From contig JAFDVY010000020.1 in NCBI GenBank assembly GCA_018268785.1, positions 1 through 42,981 of the forward strand: 42,981 bases of DNA. Reading direction: 5' to 3'. A model generated the notes under the pieces. The model worked only from the letters and a program-made list of their open reading frames with translations. It made no database searches and was not told where the DNA came from. This stretch comes from Acidobacteriota bacterium (lineage in GTDB: Bacteria > Acidobacteriota > Terriglobia > Acidiferrales > UBA7541). Made by a program: the position numbers and the translations under genes. Below, piece after piece: positions 16,618 through 24,595 of this stretch (the stretch's first letter is position 1; each line of letters opens with the position of its first letter).

Positions 16618-17846
16618 CGAGAGGATTCTCGAAACGCGAGTTTCAAGCAGTGGCTTTGACTCCGGCGGCCTGTTTGCTGGCGCTTGCAATGACTTTGCAG
16701 GCGGCCGGATATTCGTTCAACGAAACGGTGCCGGACGTTCGCCTGCCTGCGTCCATTTCCGGCGGCTCCGCGTGCCCGGTTCCCTCGCGCCAACCCACGG
16801 CCGCAAACAGCATTTCCTTGCGTTGGAACACCTCCCTCTCCGCGAACCCCGTGACGATTCTGACGCAAGACCAGACGGCGAATGGACGTTTGAGCGAGAT
16901 CGAACAAGTGATTCAACAATCGCTGGGAGTCTGGACAGGAGTATCGGGCACAACTTTGAAACCCGCGTCCATTGCACCGCTTGTTCGCGTAACCTCCGCT
17001 GCTTCTTGCGGTGCCGACGGCCTGAACTCAATTTGCTTCGAGCAGCCCGATATGGCGTTCACACCCGGCGTTCTGGCCTTCACGCGAGTGGTTACTGCGG
17101 ATCATACCGGCGAGCAACTCGCAAACGGTGTGGCTTCTGTTTCGCCGGGACAAATACTGGACGCGGATATTTTTTTCAATCCAAGCGATTCGAACGTAGT
17201 TTTTGCTACTCCCGCTGTGCTCGCGGCAAATCCGAAATCGTACGACCTGGAATCGATCCTCACTCATGAACTCGGACACTTCTTCGGCTTCAGCCATTCC
17301 GCAATCTGGGGCGCGATGATGTTTCCCTATGCGCCGGGGCCGGGCACGTTCAGCGGGATGCGGCCAACTGCGCAGGCACTTGATGCGCCACTTTCGGACG
17401 ATGATCGCACCGGCTTGCGAGTTTTGTACCCGGACCCAACCGACACGGTGCATATTGGTTCCATTCAGGGGCAAATTCTCCCCGCGAATCCACTGTCGCT
17501 GCCGGCAAGTCCACCCGGCGTGAGCGGGCTGTTTGGAACGCATGTGGTAGCAATTGATGCCGCCAGCGGCAACGTGGTCGCGGGAACGCTCGGGGGCTGG
17601 AGCTGCGCTGCGCCAGGACCTGTGCAATTTGACGGCGGCTATCTGATTCAAGCGCTGGCTGTGGGCCGCAGCTATCGAATTTATGCGGAACCGCTGAATG
17701 GTGCGGTCGATCCATCGCAAGTGAGCAACGCATTGACCACGATTTGCCGGAATGGGACGACGGATGCGGGGTGGCCGCCGCTTTCCAGTTGCTTTGTGCC
17801 TTCGCCAAGCCTCAAATTCACAACGCGAATTCGGCCTTCGCCGTAA
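16614..17846 (+). CDS. Matrixin-type secreted zinc metalloprotease
   Basis: A 410-residue exported protease. The extended zinc motif is HELGHFFGFSH (His218, Glu219, His222, His228), and the Met-turn follows as GAMMFPYAPG, both marking a metzincin of the matrixin type. The N-terminus has a signal-like hydrophobic stretch (AVALTPAACLLALAMTLQAAG). Upstream of the active site LRWNTSLSA and IEQVIQQSLGVWTGVSG are the usual matrixin-domain strands. A C-terminal carboxypeptidase-regulatory-like beta domain (GSIQGQILPAN and onward) follows. Three-gene operon with an Ig-repeat protein and a small exported protein. No Cys-switch propeptide is obvious. Substrate unknown. Confidence 0.88.
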   Translation: MTRGFSKREFQAVALTPAACLLALAMTLQAAGYSFNETVPDVRLPASISGGSACPVPSRQPTAANSISLRWNTSLSANPVTILTQDQTANGRLSEIEQVIQQSLGVWTGVSGTTLKPASIAPLVRVTSAASCGADGLNSICFEQPDMAFTPGVLAFTRVVTADHTGEQLANGVASVSPGQILDADIFFNPSDSNVVFATPAVLAANPKSYDLESILTHELGHFFGFSHSAIWGAMMFPYAPGPGTFSGMRPTAQALDAPLSDDDRTGLRVLYPDPTDTVHIGSIQGQILPANPLSLPASPPGVSGLFGTHVVAIDAASGNVVAGTLGGWSCAAPGPVQFDGGYLIQALAVGRSYRIYAEPLNGAVDPSQVSNALTTICRNGTTDAGWPPLSSCFVPSPSLKFTTRIRPSP

Positions 17847-17874
17847 AAGCCCTGCGAATTCTGGATCAAAAAAA

Positions 17875-17904
17875 CAAGAGCCCCGGCTGAAGCCGAGGCT
17901 CTTG
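17875..17904 (-). terminator. Rho-independent terminator of the minor-pilin operon
   Basis: A 30-base hairpin with arms CAAGAGCC and GGCTCTTG extended by CGGC/GCCG across one mismatch. On the minus strand it is followed by TTTTTTTGA, a classic U-tract, 24 bases after the pilX stop. It can also serve the convergent protease operon, although there the U-tract is missing. Confidence 0.85.
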
Positions 17905-17927
17905 TGGAATGAGCTTGTTCGAGGGTC

Positions 17928-20843
17928 TTACTGGTTCGGCAGCAAGAGTTGCGTGAAGCCTGTAGTGTTGACATCGCGGAAGAGCGGCGTGCGCGGCGGC
18001 AACAGGGCCGGGGTCAGGAACTCGACGTCGAAGTTGTAGCCGCGGCTTGGCGGCGTGTACACCGTGCCGCAGCATTTGAAGATACCAACATCTTGGCGGT
18101 TGGAATACAGGCTGATGATGGAACCGCGGTAATTCAGGGTGAGGCCGCCCCACTTTTCCACGTACCGCAGGAAATTATGCACACCGCCATCGCTACCACT
18201 ATCCCCGTTTGTGAAGTACGGGAACGAAATGCCTTTGCCAGACACTACGGCAGTCCTGTAGTAGGTTTGCACGGCAACACGAGGAGTGCCGACATTGTAT
18301 TCGTTCGACGCGAACGAGTTGACATCGTTCCAACTGCTGGAAAGGAAAGTAACCGCGTCCGCAAGAATGGAAGTTGCCACGTGAGCGTCAGCGAAGCCGC
18401 CACCAGCAGAGTTGCTATTGTAGTCGCCTTGAATGTAAACCGGGTTCTCTGACGAAATGGTCAGGCCGCAGGCCACGGAGCCGGGGCACGTGCCAAGAGC
18501 GGTCAGGTTGTTGCCGTTGACGATCTTCACTGCGCGGCGGAAAAATAGCGCGGGATTTTCGCGTGCGGCGTTGTTGTTGTTCGCAAACATCATGGGCCAA
18601 AGGGTTCCGCTGCTGGCGGATGAGTAGCTGGGGATGCTGCAGTTGGGGTTGGCCCGGATAGCACCGGTGGCACCGTTGACGAGGTTGTTGTATACCCCGT
18701 ACTTCCCATATGCGCTGGACGCTGCGCCCGTTATCGAACCGGACAATATCCCGTATAAGGTGGTTTTTGCGGTTCCAGCGGCAATGATGTAAGCATTGTT
18801 GGCCCCGTAAGTATATTGTTGGCCCGTTCCATCGAGGTCTTCGCCTGAATTGAGGGTGTTGTTGGGGCAACCATTAGCCGCGTCGCCGCCATTAGCGAAG
18901 TCCGTCCAGCCGTATTCACCGGTTTCGTGCCCCTGCGGAGAGAGCGGAGGCCAGGTGCCTGTCCAGGTCTGGCTGGGAGCGTAATTTCCACGGCGATCCG
19001 AAATATAGACAGAGAAGTCGTTCGGAGCCACGGAAGCATCCTTTGTGGAAGGGCCGGAGGAGCCGATCGTGCCGGCGAACCATTTCGCCAGATTCTTGGC
19101 ATCAAGTTCAATGTAGTGCATGGTGCCATTCAGAGTCGGAAGATTTTGATATGTGCCCGAAGTAATCGGGGTTTCGCGGAGTTGCCCTTCGCGCGAGTCG
19201 AAGAGCGTATTTTCCCAAAAGTCTGACGGGAGTCCAGGAGAAGCAGCCGTAAAGGTGCCACAGTTTGCAGAAGTGGACCAAGTGGAAGGATTGTCCCTCA
19301 CTCGTTCCAGGCGGATCACAGCGTTGGGATGAGGATCAGCACAGCCGCCTGGATTCGCGCTGAGTTGGCCGGAAGTGCTGAGGGCAAGTAGCGGTGCACC
19401 AGCAGCGCCAGGTGCGGCGTATTGCGAAGAAGTGAGGCTGCCATAGGGGTTAAGGTTCTTGCCGACATATCCGAGGCTGAGAATCTCAAGCGTCACATCT
19501 TTCCACGTTCCGCAAGGCGTGCCATATGCGGTTTGAGCTTCAATCTTGATAAAGCCCTTAACGATGGGATAGCCATACGGCAGCCAATATCCATCCGCGG
19601 AAACGTAGCTGCTGGAGTTTGTTGTGCCGGTGTTTGCGCCGGAAGCAGCCATCGGCATGGAAATCGTCCCAGCCGCAGTCATTTTTGTCTGGAGGGTCGT
19701 GACAGAGGTCGAGGTGGGCCACTTGGTGAACGGCTGGGCCAGTTGGGAAAGATCGAAGGGTTGTGTGGACGTATCAATGCAGGGAAGGTTCATGATGTCG
19801 CCTGGATCGTCCGAGAGAAGAATCTTTAAGCTGGCTTGCGAATAGAGGCGTTCCGCTTGAATCGCCGGGGATTCGCTCGCGCTGACCGGGCGGCGGATAA
19901 TATCAATGGATTGCGTGCTTCCGGCGCCTACGGCAACGATGCCCAGGTTCAACGTCTTTGCGCCGGTGGCTCCGTTACGAACGTTGCCGGCGTAATTCGT
20001 GGTACCGAGAGAAATGCTATTCCAGTTGGGATTCACGGAAGAGCCGACGTTGCCGGTCAAACTTCCCTCGTTCATCGCCATTGCGCGATAAGAGGAAGTT
20101 CCCGGCGAAGTCGTGATGTTGACCGTTCCATTGTAGCCGCTGCTCGTGGGCCAGCCGTTTCCCAGATTCGTGCGAATGATATTCTTCACGGCGGTGACTC
20201 GATCGGACATGGTCAAGGTAGCGCCATCGCCCTGAGACAGGAATAAGTTTTGATTGGTGTGCATGCGGCCGCCGAAATTGAAATTCGGACCGGCGTGAAA
20301 AGTACAATCGCCATCGCAAAATATTCCGAACTGGAACATCGGAATACCTACGGTTTGGGTTGTGCGCTGCAGTTTGACTTCGGCTCCATTGGTTGTACGC
20401 GCGTTGATCGTCAGAGTGTAGGGCGTAGCCAGCGCGGTCATGCCTTGATAGGCGCCGGACTTGATCGTGGCGTTCGTCGCGGTAGGGTTTCCCGGATAAC
20501 CCGGATACGTGATTGCATACCCACTCGTCCCATCGCCCCTGACATAGCTGATACCAGAAATAGGGGGCGGCGTCGTTGTGAGCGCCTGAACCTGCGTGCC
20601 CGTTGGAGAATAGTTGGAGTCGAAGAGATTCCCCAGGTCGGCCGTCATTTTTTCCATGCCGGCTTCCGCACCGTAGAAAGCACGGCCGTAATCATTATTG
20701 TTGCTGTTCAGCTTCTGGCTGGAGTTTACCAGCACAATGAAGCCGACGAGCATGCTGGACATCAGCAGAAGCAAGAGAACCGTCGTCAGCAGCGCGATGC
20801 CGCTCTGTTTGGACGTGCTTGTAGCAGAGGCTTTCATTTTCAT
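17928..20843 (-). CDS. Very long PilX-like minor pilin/pilus tip protein
   Basis: A 971-residue protein with a PilX-type N-terminus: a basic leader, then GIALLTTVLLLLLMSSMLVGFIVLVNSS and the YGAEAGMEK motif. The hydrophobic segment lacks the Glu5 of standard type IV pilins, as PilX N-terminal domains do. The rest is a large Gly/Ser/Thr/Asn-rich extracellular region with several Cys, far longer than the roughly 200 residues of enterobacterial or pseudomonad PilX. It may combine PilX and a PilY1-like tip function, which is inference. Last gene of the minor-pilin operon. Start is 20843, or 20837, which has a better gap to AGGAG. Confidence 0.75.
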   Translation of the reverse strand: MKMKASATSTSKQSGIALLTTVLLLLLMSSMLVGFIVLVNSSQKLNSNNNDYGRAFYGAEAGMEKMTADLGNLFDSNYSPTGTQVQALTTTPPPISGISYVRGDGTSGYAITYPGYPGNPTATNATIKSGAYQGMTALATPYTLTINARTTNGAEVKLQRTTQTVGIPMFQFGIFCDGDCTFHAGPNFNFGGRMHTNQNLFLSQGDGATLTMSDRVTAVKNIIRTNLGNGWPTSSGYNGTVNITTSPGTSSYRAMAMNEGSLTGNVGSSVNPNWNSISLGTTNYAGNVRNGATGAKTLNLGIVAVGAGSTQSIDIIRRPVSASESPAIQAERLYSQASLKILLSDDPGDIMNLPCIDTSTQPFDLSQLAQPFTKWPTSTSVTTLQTKMTAAGTISMPMAASGANTGTTNSSSYVSADGYWLPYGYPIVKGFIKIEAQTAYGTPCGTWKDVTLEILSLGYVGKNLNPYGSLTSSQYAAPGAAGAPLLALSTSGQLSANPGGCADPHPNAVIRLERVRDNPSTWSTSANCGTFTAASPGLPSDFWENTLFDSREGQLRETPITSGTYQNLPTLNGTMHYIELDAKNLAKWFAGTIGSSGPSTKDASVAPNDFSVYISDRRGNYAPSQTWTGTWPPLSPQGHETGEYGWTDFANGGDAANGCPNNTLNSGEDLDGTGQQYTYGANNAYIIAAGTAKTTLYGILSGSITGAASSAYGKYGVYNNLVNGATGAIRANPNCSIPSYSSASSGTLWPMMFANNNNAARENPALFFRRAVKIVNGNNLTALGTCPGSVACGLTISSENPVYIQGDYNSNSAGGGFADAHVATSILADAVTFLSSSWNDVNSFASNEYNVGTPRVAVQTYYRTAVVSGKGISFPYFTNGDSGSDGGVHNFLRYVEKWGGLTLNYRGSIISLYSNRQDVGIFKCCGTVYTPPSRGYNFDVEFLTPALLPPRTPLFRDVNTTGFTQLLLPNQ

Positions 20844-20852
20844 AGCTCCTCT

Positions 20853-22007
20853 TTAGTAGTACCTGTTGCGATAGGCCATGCTTCGCAAGCTGACCTGAGT
20901 CTGCAAATTCACTCGCGTATAACGCTGGCGCTGCTGGTCAAAATAGTTGGAACGCGCGCCGAGAAAAACGTTTACGGACCGGATCTGATTTTCCGAATAT
21001 CCGGTAGGGACGCCGATCTGATTCGAAGGGTTGTTGACCCCGTCCACATAATTGAATGTGAACTGCATGTTTTCGAGCGTTTCGCCAACCGCAAGCTGCG
21101 CGAGGGGTGTCGGGTCGAAGTTGACGCGGCGGACGAGACGAACGTGGGCCGGATCCGTAATGTTGTCGAGGTAATAGGAAATCATCCAGATACGGGTAGC
21201 CGTGGTTGGAGGATAGGTGCCGTTGGGATTGCCGCTGGAGTCCGTGTTCTGGAGCTGTTTGATCGTACCTTGCGGATCGGTTCTGCCATTGAGATTGAAC
21301 GCATCGCCCGAAACAAACTTGACAGTCTGGCCCGAGACCGAAGTGACCGCTTGAATTGCATTGCCCTTTGCGTTGCTGAACATGATCAAGTCGCCCGCAT
21401 TCAGAGTCACGCCATTGGCAGACGACGTACCGAGCGGTTGGCATGTATTCGGTGTGGCATCAAAGGTCACGCTGTCGCCCGCAGCGGAGATGCTGCCCGC
21501 CGGGCAAGCAGTGGAATTGATGGGATCATTGTCGAGAGCAAGAGCATTGTCTGCGTAAAGAACTGTAATGATGTCGGTAAAGCTGTTGGGATTCGATGGG
21601 TTGCCCGTGACCGCGTCCGGGGCAGTGATGAGCGGGCCCAAAGCAGAACCGGGTTCAATCGCCGGAAGAACGAAATTACAAGTTGGAAAAGTAAGAGTAC
21701 CCGTCAAGGTTGGGCGGTTGGGGGGAGCAGTGGTGTTGCAAGTGTTCGCGGAATTCGGAGTATTGGGAATGGGAATGCCCCCGGTGGGGATGCCAGTCCC
21801 TGCAAGAACTAAGTCCTGCTGAATCAGGTTCAATGCAGCGCGGAGGTTGTCGTTCATATCCGAGCTATAGGCAACGCCCCGCTGGGTATTCGCCGCATCT
21901 TTGAATGCGAGGAGCGTGGCACCGAGGATGACCGTCGTTACCCCGATTGAGACGAGTAGCTCAATCAAGGAGAAGCCAGCCTGTTTCTTGTTTTTGCGTA
22001 GTTTCAT
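20853..22007 (-). CDS. PilW-type minor pilin
   Basis: A 384-residue prepilin with the type III signal KQAGFSLIELLVSIGVTTVILGATL: cleavage after Gly, N-methylated Phe1 and Glu5. The LRAALNLIQQDLVLAGTG segment is typical of PilW, which primes pilus assembly together with PilV and PilX. The ATG at 22007 with GAGG five bases upstream is preferred to an open extension of 14 codons. It lies seven bases after pilV and nine before pilX. Confidence 0.87.
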   Translation of the reverse strand: MKLRKNKKQAGFSLIELLVSIGVTTVILGATLLAFKDAANTQRGVAYSSDMNDNLRAALNLIQQDLVLAGTGIPTGGIPIPNTPNSANTCNTTAPPNRPTLTGTLTFPTCNFVLPAIEPGSALGPLITAPDAVTGNPSNPNSFTDIITVLYADNALALDNDPINSTACPAGSISAAGDSVTFDATPNTCQPLGTSSANGVTLNAGDLIMFSNAKGNAIQAVTSVSGQTVKFVSGDAFNLNGRTDPQGTIKQLQNTDSSGNPNGTYPPTTATRIWMISYYLDNITDPAHVRLVRRVNFDPTPLAQLAVGETLENMQFTFNYVDGVNNPSNQIGVPTGYSENQIRSVNVFLGARSNYFDQQRQRYTRVNLQTQVSLRSMAYRNRYY

Positions 22008-22014
22008 GTTCGCC

Positions 22015-22569
22015 TCAGGCAAAAGCCGAAATGTAGCTGACCAGTACAAAGGAACGCACCTTGTTGGCCACGGTGTAGTTGATGGTGACGGTGATCTGAC
22101 GCAAGTTCGGTTCGCCGTTTACATCTTGAAACTGAATGGTCCTCGTCATCCACGGATTTAGGTTGGTCTTCGTGTCGTCGGCCGTGCCCAGAATTCCGTC
22201 CGGGCCTGGGCCGGTGATCACCGCATCCGGATTCGTTGCGTCGTCGTCGGCTGTTCCAATCAGACCGTCCGGACCAGGCGCATACAAAGGCTGTGGACCC
22301 GGCAAAAATACGCCAATGGTGCTGCCATTCGTGTTATTGATTTGGGACCAAGTAAGAAGCTGCGTATCCCGAGCGGTGAAAATCGTTTCAATCGCCGCTT
22401 CCGCTTTTTTCTCTGCGATGTAGTCGACTTGCGTGGTATTCGCATAGAACAGACCTTGCGAGTAGACGGCGGCGAGAGAGAGCACGCCAAAAGAAAGAAT
22501 GACGATGGAAATCATGGCTTCGATCAGGGTGAAGCCGCGTTGACGAGTGGATTTGCGAATTGCTGGCAT
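22015..22569 (-). CDS. PilV-type minor pilin with Asp-rich loop repeats
   Basis: A 184-residue prepilin with signal RQRGFTLIEAMISIVILSFGVLSLA, cleaved after Gly with Glu5 present. The middle contains two copies of GPDG-[LI]-[IL]-GTADD separated by 15 residues, Asp-rich loops that look like calcium sites. The C-terminal half (ITVTINYTVANKVRSFVLVSYI) is the usual pilin beta sheet. The ATG at 22569 follows GGAGAGGAAA. An alternative ATG at 22581 overlaps the stop of the upstream gene (TAATG). Confidence 0.85.
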   Translation of the reverse strand: MPAIRKSTRQRGFTLIEAMISIVILSFGVLSLAAVYSQGLFYANTTQVDYIAEKKAEAAIETIFTARDTQLLTWSQINNTNGSTIGVFLPGPQPLYAPGPDGLIGTADDDATNPDAVITGPGPDGILGTADDTKTNLNPWMTRTIQFQDVNGEPNLRQITVTINYTVANKVRSFVLVSYISAFA

Positions 22570-22580
22570 TTTCCTCTCCA

Positions 22581-23198
22581 TTACTCACGCCATCCGGTTG
22601 GGTTTTGAGTACTGACTCCGGCCCAGTAGTACGTGCGGACACGGCCCGTGCTGCCCAAGAGCGTTACAGCGCGAGCGCTACCCGGGTTTCCGTCGATTCC
22701 AACAAAGAACGTGCCGTTGATCGGAGCGTTGCCAGACATGAAAGCTCCAGTCGTGGAAAAGAACATCGTCGCAGGACCGCCGCTCACTCCGCCGATGTAG
22801 ACGGCCGAAGTATTGCCAAACCCCATGGGGGTATCGCCCTGGCCCGGCTGCAAGAGGAAATTCGTATTGGGAGGCAGTGGCACCGTCACCACCGCGGGAA
22901 GCGCTTCGGTGAGAGCGCCAGTAGCCATCTCAACGTAGCTGATCGAAGGAGCGAAATTCGGTGCGGCGACGCTCGTGTTCACTGTGACTTGCACGTTGTG
23001 CCGGCGCGAGATGGCAAGCTGACGGGCGGCGCGCAGTTGGGATACAACTGTGTTCGCAGCCGCATCGGATCTCGAGCTGCTCAAGAGCTGTTGAATGCCG
23101 ATAACTGAGGTCGCAACCAGGATGGAGATGATGGCGACAACCACCACCGCTTCCAGGAGCGAGAACCCATTTTTGTGGGCCTTTTTTTCAGGCTTCAT
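22581..23198 (-). CDS. GspH/FimT-type pseudopilin
   Basis: A 205-residue pseudopilin, first gene of the minor-pilin operon. The prepilin signal is HKNGFSLLEAVVVVAIISILVATSV with Glu5, and the following LRAARQLAISRRHNVQVTVN is the GspH/FimT signature. The ATG at 23198 has CGGAG six bases upstream. The product would join a pilus-like fibre with PilV, PilW and PilX. No major pilin or assembly ATPase is encoded in the window. Confidence 0.88.
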   Translation of the reverse strand: MKPEKKAHKNGFSLLEAVVVVAIISILVATSVIGIQQLLSSSRSDAAANTVVSQLRAARQLAISRRHNVQVTVNTSVAAPNFAPSISYVEMATGALTEALPAVVTVPLPPNTNFLLQPGQGDTPMGFGNTSAVYIGGVSGGPATMFFSTTGAFMSGNAPINGTFFVGIDGNPGSARAVTLLGSTGRVRTYYWAGVSTQNPTGWRE

Positions 23199-23594
23199 GC
23201 ATGACTCCGGTCAACGTAGAACACAACTTCCGAGTAGAGAAGGTGCAAGTGAGCAGCCAAGAGCAGCCAATCATTAAAATACGCATTATCAATGAGTTAA
23301 GAAGATTAAAGGCTTCGAGGACTAGAACTACGAACTTGAGATGTAACAAAAAGTTACAATTCGGCGCGCAAATCTGGAAAGCGCTAAGCACTCAATTCGC
23401 ATAATGACTTTGGCTGAATCGCAAAGAGGAGCGATCCGCTTCGCTTCAAGTACAGGGCTCGAATCTGACGGACCGTGTGAACGTCATCAATTTTGCCAGC
23501 CTTTTTTCAGGAACTTCAGTTGGCGCTCCTCGCAGCGTGGCGGCCCGGCTTCGCTTTTCTTTTTAGTTTTCCTGCAGGCGGGAGAGGCTGGCTG
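23199..23594. other. Upstream region of the minor-pilin operon
   Basis: No gene is supported. The stretch 23260-23360 is AT-rich and should hold the pilin promoter on the minus strand. It includes the inverted repeat TGTAAC-AAAAA-GTTACA (23342-23358), a candidate operator. Confidence 0.5.
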
Positions 23595-23732
23595 TTACTT
23601 GGCCTCTTTAATCCATCTAAACTTCTTGCAGGAGCATTGGGAACACTTTTCGGCGACTTTGTTCGCGCGCCAGTGTGTGGCCTTGGGATGGCCGCATTTG
23701 CAGAGTTTTTTCTGTCTATCTATCGGTATCAC
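23595..23732 (-). CDS. Cys-rich small protein, zinc-ribbon-like, next to tRNA-Glu
   Basis: A 45-codon frame starting with GTG at 23732, too short for routine ORF calling. The product contains LCKCGHPKATHW and then KCSQCSCKKFRWIK, so five Cys plus His arranged as C-x-C-G-H ... C-x2-C-x-C, which strongly resembles a zinc-binding knuckle. The C-terminus is basic (KKFRWIKEAK). No ribosome site is obvious, and the frame is open back to 23753 with a possible TTG start at 23750. It lies 29 bases after the tRNA-Glu gene on the same strand. I do not know the family. The ordered Cys pattern makes chance unlikely but not excluded. Confidence 0.45.
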   Translation of the reverse strand: MIPIDRQKKLCKCGHPKATHWRANKVAEKCSQCSCKKFRWIKEAK

Positions 23733-23761
23733 TTGTCGCGAATAAACCAAACTCTATGTCA

Positions 23762-23836
23762 TGGTACCGCTAACGGGAATCGAACCCGTATTTTAGCCTT
23801 GAAAGGGCTACGTGCTAACCGTTGCACCATAGCGGC
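23762..23836 (-). tRNA. tRNA-Glu (anticodon TTC)
   Basis: All parts of the cloverleaf pair on the minus strand: acceptor GCCGCTA/TAGCGGT (first pair G-U), D arm GTGC/GCAC, anticodon arm TAGCC-CTTTCAA-GGCTA with anticodon TTC, and T arm ACGGG-TTCGATT-CCCGT. The terminal CCA is encoded. Length is 75 bases. It lies just downstream of the isc operon. Confidence 0.95.
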
Positions 23837-23900
23837 ACTTTGTCGCGGGTTGCTACTCTTCTAGGATACGGGAATTTTTCATCAGCCACAAGCATGAGGC

Positions 23901-24119
23901 CTAGTTTTCGCGGTCGTGAAACTCTTCGTTCCAGGCCATTTGAATCGCTTCGAGCTTCGCTTCGTTGGACTTTTCCGGATCCCCGGAAAACCCATCAAGT
24001 TCCGTGATCCATTTGTGCATGTCGGTGAAACGCACAGTGAGCGGATCGGTGTCCGGAAATTTGTCTGTCAGTGCGATGGCGATATCTTCGAAATTATCCC
24101 AGTCAAAAGTGTGCGGCAT
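23901..24119 (-). CDS. iscX: Fe-S assembly protein IscX
   Basis: A 72-residue acidic protein ending the isc operon. The sequence HTFDWDNFEDIAIALTDKF followed by PDTDPLTVRFTDMHKWI and AWNEEFHDRE is diagnostic of IscX (YfhJ), which binds IscS and iron and modulates cluster assembly. Normal family length is 66-72. It starts 15 bases after fdx ends. Its presence shows that the whole proteobacterial-style ISC set has been kept here. Confidence 0.95.
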   Translation of the reverse strand: MPHTFDWDNFEDIAIALTDKFPDTDPLTVRFTDMHKWITELDGFSGDPEKSNEAKLEAIQMAWNEEFHDREN

Positions 24120-24134
24120 GATTTCTGGCGTCCC

Positions 24135-24545
24135 CTAGTGATCCAATTCCTTCGCATAGTTCTTGTTCCACTCTGGGATTTCCACGACGATATCCGTCGT
24201 GCCGTCCGGAACGGTCTGGCAGCCGAGACGCGATTTCGGCGTGATTCCAGGCGCTTCGTCGAGTTCATCGAGTTCCGCATCCGTCGCTTCGTTGCAGGAT
24301 TCGAGGCCTTCGCGCACGATCACGTGGCACGTGGAACATGCGCAAACGCCGCCGCACGCATGGTCCAGCCCTGCTTTCAGCGCTTCAGAAAAATCGAGAA
24401 TGCTTCCCGGCAGTCCGTTGTGACCGTAGGGAATTTTCGCCGGGTCCACTTCGATCGTTTTGCCGCTCGGCAGAAAAGTCACTTTGAACTTTTTTGTCGC
24501 CGGCGTGTATTTTGTCTCTTCAATATAAGGATTCGTGCCGCCCAT
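24135..24545 (-). CDS. fdx: ISC [2Fe-2S] ferredoxin
   Basis: A 136-residue adrenodoxin-type ferredoxin that supplies electrons for cluster assembly on IscU. Ligands are Cys64, Cys70 and Cys73 (C-x5-C-x2-C in HACGGVCACSTCHV) with Cys109 (RLGCQT). An extra Cys68 lies inside the loop, as in many Isc ferredoxins. GGGGGAG precedes the ATG at 24545. A longer N-terminal stretch (about 20 residues) than in E. coli Fdx is present. It lies between hscA and iscX. Confidence 0.95.
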   Translation of the reverse strand: MGGTNPYIEETKYTPATKKFKVTFLPSGKTIEVDPAKIPYGHNGLPGSILDFSEALKAGLDHACGGVCACSTCHVIVREGLESCNEATDAELDELDEAPGITPKSRLGCQTVPDGTTDIVVEIPEWNKNYAKELDH

Positions 24546-24570
24546 TTTCGCTCCCCCAATAGCTTGCCAT

Positions 24571-24595
24571 GCCGGGCTGAAACCCGGCGCTACAC
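24571..24595. repeat. GTAG-headed palindrome that supplies the hscA stop codon
   Basis: On the minus strand GTGTAGCGCCGGGTTTCAG continues to a GCCGGG/CCCGGC stem (24571-24588). The TAG in GTGTAG is the hscA stop. It shares its first 11 bases with the element at 8709-8732. Confidence 0.65.

Noticed and set aside
20250..21812. A 520-codon plus-strand frame through pilW and pilX
   Set aside because: An Arg-rich shadow of the pilin genes; the minus-strand genes have prepilin signals and ordered spacing.
23493..23864. A plus-strand frame crossing the tRNA-Glu gene
   Set aside because: It would translate the tRNA and has no family likeness. The opposite strand has the Cys-rich microgene and the tRNA.
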